Origin: an uncultured Clostridia bacterium
GTDB lineage: Bacteria; Bacillota; Clostridia; TANB77; CAG-508
NCBI GenBank assembly: GCA_948502395.1
Contig: CAOPES010000003.1
Location: 1-64,000 of the forward strand
Direction of reading: 5' to 3'
DNA: 64,000 nt
The notes under the pieces are model-generated. The model worked only from the letters and a program-made list of their open reading frames with translations, did no database searches and had not been told where the DNA came from. Of this stretch, positions 10,413-17,152 are shown one piece after another (position 1 is the stretch's first letter; each line of letters starts with the position of its first letter). A program made the translations under genes and the position numbers.

Positions 10413-11697
10413 TTATTGATGCTTTTTCGCTCCATCGATTATACTTTTAGCCGCTTCTCTTCCTGAATTTGCAGCCCATGCAACAGTACCTTTTATTCCA
10501 GCCAAATCTCCACCAGCATAAATTTTAGAATTTGATGTTTGATAATGTTCATTTATCTCAATATTTCCCCACTTATTTAACTTCAAACCTAAGTCTTTCA
10601 CAAAAGGTGCGGGTTGAGAACCTAAAGCCATTACAATATAATCAATCTCAATTTCATAATTACTATTTTGTATATTAACTGGTACTAGTCTTGTTTCGCC
10701 TTCTTTTTGTTGTAATTCTGTTTTTATCAACTCTACTCTTTCTACTTTATCGTTTCCTAATATTTTTACTATATTATTTTGAAATAGAAATTCAATATTT
10801 TCTTCAATTGCTTCTTCTATTTCTTTGTCTTCTGCTGGCATTTGCTCTCTTGCTCTTCTATAAATGACTTTTACTTCTTCTGCACCTAGTTTTTTGATTG
10901 TCCTTGCACAGTCCATTGCAACATTTCCGCCACCTATTACAGCCACTTTTTTTCCCTTATAATTTGGATGCAAATTGAATTCTAATAACTCATTTCCGCC
11001 ATAAACACCTTGTAGATTTTCCCCTTCTACTCCCATTTTTGAAGATATATTTGCTCCTATTGATAAAAATACTGCATCATATTCATTTTCTAATTCTTCT
11101 AATTTTATATCTCTTCCCAGTTCTTGTTTATATTTTACTTCAATTCCTAGGTCTAATATATTATTTACTGTTTGTTCAACTATCTTTTTATCCAGTCTAA
11201 ACTCTGGAATACCATGTACTAATAGTCCACCTAAGTAATCATATTTTTCATATATTGTAACTTTAGTTCCGTTCCTTCGCTAAAAACGCTGCTGCTGTTA
11301 GTCCTGCTGGTCCTCCACCTATTACAGCTACCTTTTTATTTGTTATCTCGTAATTTGCAGTTGTATTATTTTCTGTTTCTTTGCTATTAGCCCAACAATC
11401 TTTTAAACTTTCATTTTGTTCCATCGCTTTCTCAAACACGTACGCCTCTAATTCTCCAATAGATACAGGCTCTCCTTTTATTCCCCTTACACAAGACCCT
11501 TGGCACTGCTTTTGATGTGGGCAAATTCTTCCACATACTCCTGGTAGCACTGTGGTTCTACTTAATATTTTATATGCTTCTTTGTAATTTTCTTGTTTGA
11601 CTTGTTCAATAAATGCTGGTATATCATTTTGTAATGGACACCCCTTTAAAGAACATGGTTTTACTTTACAATTTAAACAATAATTTGCTTTTTCCAT
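10413..11697 (-). CDS. GltD-like NAD(P)-dependent oxidoreductase, read through a +1 CGG site
   Basis: Homologue of the glutamate synthase small chain family, which passes electrons from NAD(P)H through FAD and Fe-S clusters. The first frame has the N-terminal cysteine clusters (CLNCKVKPC, CGRICPHQKQC) and the first dinucleotide-binding loop VIGGGPAGLTAA. The later frame has the second one, VIGGGNVAMDCAR, and the C-terminal GGDLAGIKGTVAWA FAD motif. The frames are joined by skipping C in the CGG at 11269-11271, which gives LAKEGTKVTIYEKYDYLGG. The total is about 427 aa, close to the family length of 460. No gltB partner is present, so the actual acceptor is unknown. Strong AAAGGAGG site. Confidence 0.85.
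11269..11271 (-). other. CGG +1 recoding site in gltD-like gene
   Basis: Context GAA CGG AAC; the unshifted frame stops one codon later (TAA). Skipping C gives GGA ACT AAA (GTK), the expected strand after the first Rossmann helix. Confidence 0.75.
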
Positions 11698-11719
11698 AAT
11701 TGCCTCCTTTTATATCATT

Positions 11720-11827
11720 GGGTGTTTTTGGGGACAGACCTTAAAAACACCCTAATTGAATTTATTTTAGTATTATCTATATGTTTTAAGATTTGGGTGT
11801 TTTTAAGGTCTGTCCCCAAAAACACCC
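11720..11827. repeat. Inverted pair of family 1 palindromes
   Basis: Two copies (11720-11752 and 11795-11827) in opposite orientation flank a 42-bp AT-rich core. Together they make a roughly 108-bp unit with long inverted ends in the gap between udg and the gltD-like gene. The same arrangement occurs at 20508-20616. Confidence 0.8.
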
Positions 11828-11836
11828 AAAAGCTCC

Positions 11837-12375
11837 TTAAATAATTTGTTTTAAGTCTTTTATAAAATCTATTTTTTTACTTTCGTCTCTTAGTAGAGCT
11901 GCTGGATGCCATGTTGGCATATATTTTATTCCTTTTTTCTCCACCCATTTTCCCCTTGATGCTGTAATTTTGTATTCTTTGCCTAATATGTGTTGTAAAG
12001 CTACACTTCCGAAGTAATACAACTATTTCTGGCTTTACTAGTATTACTTGGTTACGTAAGTAATTCATGCATGCTGTACATTCATCTTCTTCTGGATTTC
12101 TATTTGATGGTGGCCTACATTTTACTATGTTTGCTATGTATATTTCTTCTCTTTTTATTCCAAGCATTTTAAATGCTTGGTCCATTAACTTTCCAGCTTT
12201 TCCTACAAATGGCTCACCGTAGCCTATCTTCGTCTGCTCCTGGTCCTTCTCCTATGAACATTATTTTTGCTTGTTTGTTTCCTACTCCAAATACTATGTT
12301 TTGTCTTGTTTTATATAGTTTGCATTTGTTACAATTTTCTATTGATTTTTCTAGTTCTTCCCAATTGTCGTACAT
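11837..12375 (-). CDS. Family 4 uracil-DNA glycosylase, read through two +1 CGG sites
   Basis: Removes uracil from DNA; the family carries a 4Fe-4S cluster. Reading from ATG 12375 (AAGGTG upstream) and skipping the C of CGG at 12217-12219 and at 12009-12011 gives an intact protein of 178 aa. It has cysteines CNKC near residue 15, the active-site motif GEGPGADED, GEPFVGKAGKL, ANIVKCRPPSNRNP, PEIVVLLGSVALQ and the C-terminal MPTWHPAALLR. Without recoding it is three useless fragments. The motif order and length match the family closely and no other lesion is visible. Confidence 0.87.
12009..12011 (-). other. Second CGG +1 recoding site in udg
   Basis: Context CTT CGG AAG. Skipping C gives GGA AGT, turning VVLLRKCSF into the family motif VVLLGSVALQ. 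Confidence 0.75.
12217..12219 (-). other. First CGG +1 recoding site in udg
   Basis: Context CTA CGG TGA: the CGG is followed directly by an in-frame stop. Skipping C gives GGT GAG CCA, the family motif GEPFVGKAG. Confidence 0.78.
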
Positions 12376-12435
12376 TTTTTACACCTTCTATTTTTTATTC
12401 CTTTATATATTATAATTTTATTTCGATTTCGTCAA

Positions 12436-12533
12436 GTGTCCATTGGGGACGTTTCCTTTTGGACATTTTGTCCATTTTGGGACACATCTTTTTTAAAAAA
12501 TTGATGTTTTTTTGCTCCGTCCCCAAAAACATC
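12436..12533. repeat. Family 2 and family 1 palindromic repeats
   Basis: 12436-12488 is an inverted family 2 element (GTGTCCATTGGGGACG...GGGACACATC). 12503-12533 is a short family 1 variant (GATGTTTTT...AAAACATC). Confidence 0.8.
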
Positions 12534-12556
12534 ACTCTATCCCCAAAATGTTTTTT

Positions 12557-12594
12557 AAAAAAACCAGTAGAATTTTTCTACTGGTTTTTTTTTG
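12557..12594 (-). terminator. Bidirectional hairpin terminator after the M41-like gene
   Basis: Perfect stem AAACCAGTAG / CTACTGGTTT flanked by A and T runs on both sides, 11 nt beyond the stop of the minus-strand gene ending at 12605. Confidence 0.85.
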
Positions 12595-12604
12595 AAAACT
12601 ATTA

Positions 12605-13576
12605 TCACTTAATATAATTAATTTTTGCTGGTGGTAAATCTGAAATTTTGATTTTACCGTAATAAAGTTGTTTTGCTTGTTTTCCTGTTAATGCCCCTCT
12701 TTCTATTAAGGCTTCTACAAGAATTTTTGCCTGCTTACGTTTCTTTTTAAGAATTTTTCTAGCTAACTTTTCTGGTTTTTTCATAATCTTACTTGTTTGC
12801 TTAGCAAGTTCTTCCCTCTGCCTTTCAGTAAGTACTGTATAGTTAATGCTTCCATTTATTAGATAGCTTCCTCTACTTCCTAAATACTTTCCTTTTGTCC
12901 TTATTCTTGCCCCTAAAAGCATAGCATGAATTCTTCTTGTTGCTATTTCATAATCTTCACAAACTCCTTCATCCTTATTACCTAAGAATATTTCACACGA
13001 TATATCACCTGCTAAATCCATAGCAACTGTTTTTATAGTACTTTCTAATGTATATATCTTATATTCTTTTCCGACTTCTTCTGAAATTATGTTTACCCCT
13101 TCAGAATTGTTTTCTAAACAAGGAATAATTGATATACTTATTGTCTTTCCCTCAGGCTCTCCCATTTCTTCGTTAAGAATAAAATGTCCTACTTCATGAT
13201 AGGCAATTGCTTTTACGTATTCTTTGTTTAATTCTCTAACTTTTTTAAAATTTTTAATTCCTTTTTCAAAAACCCTTGTTATGTTGATTTCACTTAATTC
13301 TTTTTCGCCATCATTCTTTGCAAAAATAATTGCTTTTTCTAGTCTACTAATAATATTTTGCTTACAAGTTTCTTCTTCAACATCAACGACAGTATCATGC
13401 ATATACGAATACAATGCAATTTTTATAAATTGCCTTTTATTAACGTTTACTTTGTATCTCCGCATTAACTTTTTAATTGTAGGATAGATTTCATTATACA
13501 TTTCCTCTACTTCTTTTTCCATAATAGTTTGCCTTGATTTCTCAGATACCACACCTCTATTTAATTTAGTTTTCAT
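12605..13576 (-). CDS. Stand-alone FtsH-M41-like peptidase domain protein
   Basis: 323-aa protein without an AAA ATPase domain or membrane segment. Its centre resembles the FtsH peptidase domain: AYHEVGHFIL (zinc motif), then DLAGDISCEIFLG, which aligns with the FtsH segment bearing the third ligand, then EIATRRIHAMLL. The C-terminus is basic. I infer a metallopeptidase or a derived regulator; the substrate is unknown. It has its own promoter (13612-13640) and a strong terminator. One CGG at 13460-13462 is used as a plain in-frame codon (LMRRYK); shifting there would hit a stop within five codons, unlike in the recoded genes. A similar but shorter protein is encoded at 14736. Confidence 0.72.
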   Translation of the reverse strand: MKTKLNRGVVSEKSRQTIMEKEVEEMYNEIYPTIKKLMRRYKVNVNKRQFIKIALYSYMHDTVVDVEEETCKQNIISRLEKAIIFAKNDGEKELSEINITRVFEKGIKNFKKVRELNKEYVKAIAYHEVGHFILNEEMGEPEGKTISISIIPCLENNSEGVNIISEEVGKEYKIYTLESTIKTVAMDLAGDISCEIFLGNKDEGVCEDYEIATRRIHAMLLGARIRTKGKYLGSRGSYLINGSINYTVLTERQREELAKQTSKIMKKPEKLARKILKKKRKQAKILVEALIERGALTGKQAKQLYYGKIKISDLPPAKINYIK

Positions 13577-13611
13577 TTTTCTGCTCTCACTTTCTAGCTT
13601 TGTGCATATAT

Positions 13612-13640
13612 GTTATATCATGGTTTACATATACTGTCAA
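13612..13640 (-). promoter_or_regulatory. Promoter of the first M41-like gene
   Basis: Minus-strand TTGACA (13635-13640), 17-nt spacer, TATAAC (13612-13617). The spacer contains ATATGTAAACC, also present in the promoter at 15362-15390, a candidate shared operator. Confidence 0.78.
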
Positions 13641-13670
13641 CTATTTTTTCCAATTTATACTCTATTATCA

Positions 13671-13699
13671 AAACTTTTTTAGCCTGTCCCAAAAAGTTT
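13671..13699. repeat. Family 4 palindromic repeat
   Basis: AAACTTTTTT...AAAAAGTTT around AGCCTGTCCC, the inverse of the copy at 10307. The ldcA stop codon overlaps its edge. Confidence 0.7.
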
Positions 13700-14618
13700 A
13701 TTTAACACATTTTTCTATCAATCTTATTTTTATAGCCTTGTTTGTATCAATTTCAGCTCTTGTTCCTATTGGTATTACTGTTTTTGTCTCTATATGTCCA
13801 AAATTATTTGACTTAATAATTGGAAATTGATATTCTTCTCCTAAGCAGTCTATTACTAGCTTTTCAAGTGTTATCCCACTTTCGTGTTCATAATTTCCCA
13901 ACCATAGTCCTTTTATTTTCTTGAATACAGCATTTTGTTTCATATAGTATAAGTAATTGCTTGCAAGCTCTGGTGATGTTTCGTATCCTAGCTCTTCCAA
14001 GAATAAAATTTTATCTGTGAAATCTAAGCTATATTTTCCTGCCACCATTCCTCTTATTAAACTTAAATTTCCACCAATTAATTCTCCTTGCGCTTTGCCC
14101 TGCCTTATTGTTTTATATTCTTCGTCTTCTTTTCCTAATTCTAAACTTCCCTCTACGAATCTTTTTATTACTTCATTATAGCTATAATCTGTTTCGTCTG
14201 TCACTATTGTTTTAAAGTTCGTTCCGCTAAATGTTACTAATCCTGTTTTTTCTGTTATTATGTTTGTTAATGATGTTATATCGCTGTATCCACATATTAT
14301 TTTGGGGTTATTTTTTATTAGTTCGTAGTCTAAATATTCAAATGTTGTGTTTGAGTTTTCTCCACCTTTTGCGCACCATATCATTTTTACTTCTTTGTTT
14401 TTGAACATTTCATTTATGTCTTCTGCTTTTTCTTTTGCAGTAGCGCTATATCCATTAGTATTTGCGTAGAAATTTTTCGAGAATTTTACTTTAAATCCGT
14501 CCTTTTCTATCTTTTCTTTTGCTTTTTGTACTTCTTCTATGTTGTCTCCTATTATTGGATTTGATGGTGCTACTACTCCTATTGTATCTCCTTTTTTTAG
14601 TTTTTCTGGGATTATCAT
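13698..14618 (-). CDS. LD-carboxypeptidase family S66 (MccF/LdcA-like)
   Basis: Serine peptidase of 306 aa. Members cleave the L,D-bond in recycled muropeptides or self-immunity substrates such as microcin C. Seen here are the N-terminal GDTIGVVAPSNPI, WCAKGGENS, nucleophile elbow CGYSDITSL, and the C-terminal catalytic histidine region NNFGHIETKTVIPIGT. The ATG at 14618 follows AAAAGGAGG; upstream in-frame ATGs lack a ribosome site. A consensus promoter (TTGACA-17-TATAAA, 14647-14675) lies just upstream. It separates the two M41-like genes but, unlike them, has no in-frame CGG. Cytoplasmic; the exact substrate is open. Confidence 0.88.
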   Translation of the reverse strand: MIIPEKLKKGDTIGVVAPSNPIIGDNIEEVQKAKEKIEKDGFKVKFSKNFYANTNGYSATAKEKAEDINEMFKNKEVKMIWCAKGGENSNTTFEYLDYELIKNNPKIICGYSDITSLTNIITEKTGLVTFSGTNFKTIVTDETDYSYNEVIKRFVEGSLELGKEDEEYKTIRQGKAQGELIGGNLSLIRGMVAGKYSLDFTDKILFLEELGYETSPELASNYLYYMKQNAVFKKIKGLWLGNYEHESGITLEKLVIDCLGEEYQFPIIKSNNFGHIETKTVIPIGTRAEIDTNKAIKIRLIEKCVK

Positions 14619-14646
14619 TTTGACCTCCTTTTCGTTTTCTATATGT

Positions 14647-14675
14647 TTTATATATTTTTTGTTTTTAATTGTCAA
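14647..14675 (-). promoter_or_regulatory. Promoter of the S66 peptidase gene
   Basis: Minus-strand TTGACA (14670-14675), 17 nt, TATAAA (14647-14652). Confidence 0.7.
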
Positions 14676-14690
14676 GTTATATAAGTCATA

Positions 14691-14717
14691 AAAAACTAGC
14701 AAGAATTACTTGCTAGT
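14691..14717 (-). terminator. Terminator after the second M41-like gene
   Basis: Stem ACTAGCAAG / CTTGCTAGT with a 5-nt loop, followed on the minus strand by a T-run. It sits 18 nt past the stop. Confidence 0.85.
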
Positions 14718-14735
14718 TCATTTTTTCGAGTTTTT

Positions 14736-15329
14736 TTAATCTAGTTCCAAAGGCTTTAATTCTTCAATAGTTAGCGTTCCATTATATAGGTCTTCTGCTT
14801 CTTTTCCTAATAATACTTTTCTAAATAATAGAGCTTGTGCTATTGTTTCAAGTTTATCTTCGTTTTCTTTTAATATCTTCTTGGCAATATTGACTCCTTT
14901 AGTTATAAGTGATAAAACTTGTTCTTCTTTGTCTTCTAATCCTTTTGGATAATACTTTTCAACACATTCTAGAGCACACTGATATGCTTCTATCAAGTCT
15001 TGTTCATAAAATCTTGCTTTAAATCCCATTTGCTCTGATGCAATCTTTCCGCTAACTAAAACCGCAATTTCTTTTTCATAGTCTTCTTTGTTTTCAAGGA
15101 CATATTGATCTTTGAAGAAAAAATTTGCACCAAAATGGTCATCTGTCGGTATAATTGTTATACACCAAATTTTTTTCCGATCTTGTAGTAATTCTTGAAT
15201 TGAAACAAAATGTCCCGATTCATGAATTGACAGTTCTCTTTCCTCTTGTCCTGTCAAAGATATTTTCTTTGAGCCCTCTCCAAACACGTGTAGTCCTATC
15301 CATTCTCTCCGGTTGTTGATTTGTGTCAT
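14736..15329 (-). CDS. Second M41-like zinc peptidase-related protein
   Basis: 197 aa, with the zinc motif IHESGHFVSI near residue 35 and a helix (VLVSGKIASEQMGF) resembling the FtsH M41 segment with the third metal ligand. No ATPase domain, signal or membrane segment. Probably related to the 323-aa protein at 12605, sharing a conserved C-terminal pattern (LFRKVLLGKEAEDLYNGTLT versus LIERGALTGKQAKQLYYGKI). Strong AGGAGA site, consensus promoter at 15362 and its own terminator. Two CGG codons (15177-15179 and 15309-15311) are read in-frame as sense, presumably Arg; a +1 shift at the first would end within six codons. Confidence 0.68.
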   Translation of the reverse strand: MTQINNRREWIGLHVFGEGSKKISLTGQEERELSIHESGHFVSIQELLQDRKKIWCITIIPTDDHFGANFFFKDQYVLENKEDYEKEIAVLVSGKIASEQMGFKARFYEQDLIEAYQCALECVEKYYPKGLEDKEEQVLSLITKGVNIAKKILKENEDKLETIAQALLFRKVLLGKEAEDLYNGTLTIEELKPLELD

Positions 15330-15361
15330 AAAACTCTCCTTTCACAACTTTGTGTGTCCGC

Positions 15362-15390
15362 ATTATATTACGGTTTACATATTTTGTCAA
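15362..15390 (-). promoter_or_regulatory. Promoter of the second M41-like gene
   Basis: Minus-strand TTGACA (15385-15390), 17 nt, TATAAT (15362-15367). The spacer has ATATGTAAACC as in the promoter at 13612-13640. Confidence 0.82.
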
Positions 15391-15447
15391 GTTGTAATTG
15401 TTTTATATTATATCAAAGGCAATGGCAATTGTAATGTTTTTTATGCT

Positions 15448-15504
15448 ATAGGAAAGAATAACTTTCCTATAACATAAAAAAACCAGTAAGAATTCTTACT
15501 GGTT
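15448..15504 (-). terminator. Tandem hairpins, the second a clear terminator
   Basis: AACCAGTAAG/CTTACTGGTT (15481-15504) with a T-run on the minus strand, 20 nt beyond the stop of the ClpN-like gene. A second hairpin TATAGGAAAG/CTTTCCTATA follows at 15448-15473. Confidence 0.82.
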
Positions 15505-15523
15505 TCGAGTTTTTCAAATGTAG

Positions 15524-16105
15524 TTAGTTATAGCCATATTCGCACTCAATCGGGGCTTCCAAAAATCCACTTTTTGACAAGTTGTCTTCACAGAAATGTG
15601 ATAATAGCATTCCATCTGCAATGTCTTCCACATCACATATCTCTAGCATTTCCCAAATAGGATTATTGCATTGTACTAAGGCAATTGTCAAAACTTCTTC
15701 GTCAACAATTGATCTTTTTAATTCTTTCGCAATTTCTCCTGCTTTCAATAAAACCTTTCCACACGAATTTGTAATTGAATTTTTATCGTAATTTACGTAA
15801 TATTCCGTTTCTAACATGTCAATTTCCTCTTCAATCTTGCTTAGCAATGTCATCCAACAATAATCCTCTTCATCTTCTCCTGGTTTACAGTTCTCTAATT
15901 CTTCTTCTCTAATATAGCATGAAAATAGCTCTTCATTATACATATATCGAGAAATTAGAGATTCTTCATCTTCCATTAAAATAAATAATAGAAATTCAGA
16001 AGTTAAGTCTTCACTTAGATACTTTTCGTAGTATCTTTCGAGTGCTCTTTGTACTATGTCACAGACCCGGTCGCTACATACAACTTTAATTCTTGTGTCT
16101 TCCAT
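15524..16105 (-). CDS. Hypothetical protein resembling Clp N-terminal repeat domains
   Basis: 193-aa acidic protein, not firmly recognised. Two segments resemble the Clp N-domain repeat, where a helix is followed by 'E-LL-LL-E': SEFLLFILMEDEES near residue 35 and VDEEVLTIALVQCNN near residue 135. This would suggest an adaptor or substrate-binding role and fits its place beside two FtsH-peptidase-like genes; that is inference. The start at 16105 is preferred (GAGAGG 8 nt upstream); the ATG at 16135 falls at the predicted transcription start. One CGG (16067-16069, SDRVCD) is read in-frame; a shift would stop within five codons. Confidence 0.55.
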   Translation of the reverse strand: MEDTRIKVVCSDRVCDIVQRALERYYEKYLSEDLTSEFLLFILMEDEESLISRYMYNEELFSCYIREEELENCKPGEDEEDYCWMTLLSKIEEEIDMLETEYYVNYDKNSITNSCGKVLLKAGEIAKELKRSIVDEEVLTIALVQCNNPIWEMLEICDVEDIADGMLLSHFCEDNLSKSGFLEAPIECEYGYN

Positions 16106-16140
16106 TAAAAAGTCCTCTCTTTCTACTTTTGACATAATGC

Positions 16141-16169
16141 ATTATATATTGTTTTTAGCTTTATGTCAA
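16141..16169 (-). promoter_or_regulatory. Promoter of the ClpN-like gene
   Basis: Minus-strand TTGACA (16164-16169), 17 nt, TATAAT (16141-16146). Perfect consensus. Confidence 0.85.
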
Positions 16170-16194
16170 GCTTTCGAAACCACTAATTCCTTTT

Positions 16195-17034
16195 CTATTT
16201 TAGTTCAATTAAAGCTGTACACAATCCATAATCTTGTTTTTCAACTCTAAAAGAATGAATTAATTGCGAATTACACACACTACAAATACCACTATCCACA
16301 ATGTTTTCTTGCTTTAAACCTATTCTTTCTAGTATTATCTTGTTAATCAAAACTGTATCTATATCCCACTTAGCATTCGGAATTTTTTCTTCAATTATAT
16401 CATCTAAATTCTCTAAATCTTGGAATTCCTTCTCAAACAGCTCTTTTACATCTCTATCCACTTCAAAGTCGCATTTTCTAATACTTGGACAAATACAGCA
16501 AATTATATCTTTCGGATTACATCCAAATTCCTGTTGCATCTTCTGCACCGTTTTTACAGATATTCTTTGTAAAGTTCCTTTCCAGCCAGAATGTGTATTC
16601 CCAATAACTTTTTTTACTGGGTCAAAAAACAATAATAATATGCAATCTGCATTTGTCGTAGCAAGCATTATATCTTTGCTTTTTGTAATCATCCCGTCTG
16701 TCTTACTATATTCTTCTAAATTAAAATCCGGCTTATCTACGTTTATTTTCTTTGTTATTGTCTTCACTTCATCTGTATGGTCTTGGTTTGTCTTTACAAG
16801 ATGCGTATAACTAGAACTAATTGCATCACTTAGCGCTTTGTAGTCTTGCATAGCTTTGTCGTATTCATGTTTTTCCAGTGGTTGTTTATTTGCTCTCGCA
16901 GTTCTATAATTTCTATCTATTCCTAGACTATACGCATGATTTATATAATCTTTATATTCTAGCAATCTTCTAAATTGCAAAAATTCAATTCCATCCTTTT
17001 TTACGTGAATAACATTTTCATTTGATAAATCCAT
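16195..17034 (-). CDS. pgeF: Polyphenol oxidase/purine nucleoside enzyme family (YfiH/PgeF)
   Basis: 279-aa member of the multicopper-like YfiH/PgeF/LACC1 family. Members have been described as laccase-like, as purine nucleoside phosphorylases or adenosine deaminases, and as peptidoglycan-editing factors. Family marks are ATTNADCILLLFFD, the zinc-site GNTHSGWKGTLQRI, CICPSIRKCDFEV and the C-terminal SVCNSQLIHSFR. The ATG at 17034 follows AAGGAGG; the frame is open upstream only through palindromic repeats. It lies downstream of addB on the same strand, separated by two repeats. No in-frame CGG. Confidence 0.88.
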   Translation of the reverse strand: MDLSNENVIHVKKDGIEFLQFRRLLEYKDYINHAYSLGIDRNYRTARANKQPLEKHEYDKAMQDYKALSDAISSSYTHLVKTNQDHTDEVKTITKKINVDKPDFNLEEYSKTDGMITKSKDIMLATTNADCILLLFFDPVKKVIGNTHSGWKGTLQRISVKTVQKMQQEFGCNPKDIICCICPSIRKCDFEVDRDVKELFEKEFQDLENLDDIIEEKIPNAKWDIDTVLINKIILERIGLKQENIVDSGICSVCNSQLIHSFRVEKQDYGLCTALIELK

Positions 17035-17055
17035 ACTTCCTCCTTCTGATGTTTT

Positions 17056-17152
17056 GGGGTGTTTTTGGGGACAGACCTTAAAAGCATCCGTTCTAAAAGA
17101 GATGTGTCCCAAAGTGGACAAAATGTCCATTAGGAAACGTCCCCGATGGACA
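17056..17152. repeat. Family 1 and family 2 palindromic repeats
   Basis: 17056-17089 is a family 1 copy (GGGGTGTTTTT...AAAAGCATCC); 17101-17152 is a family 2 copy. The last codons and stop of addB lie inside the family 2 copy. Confidence 0.85.
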
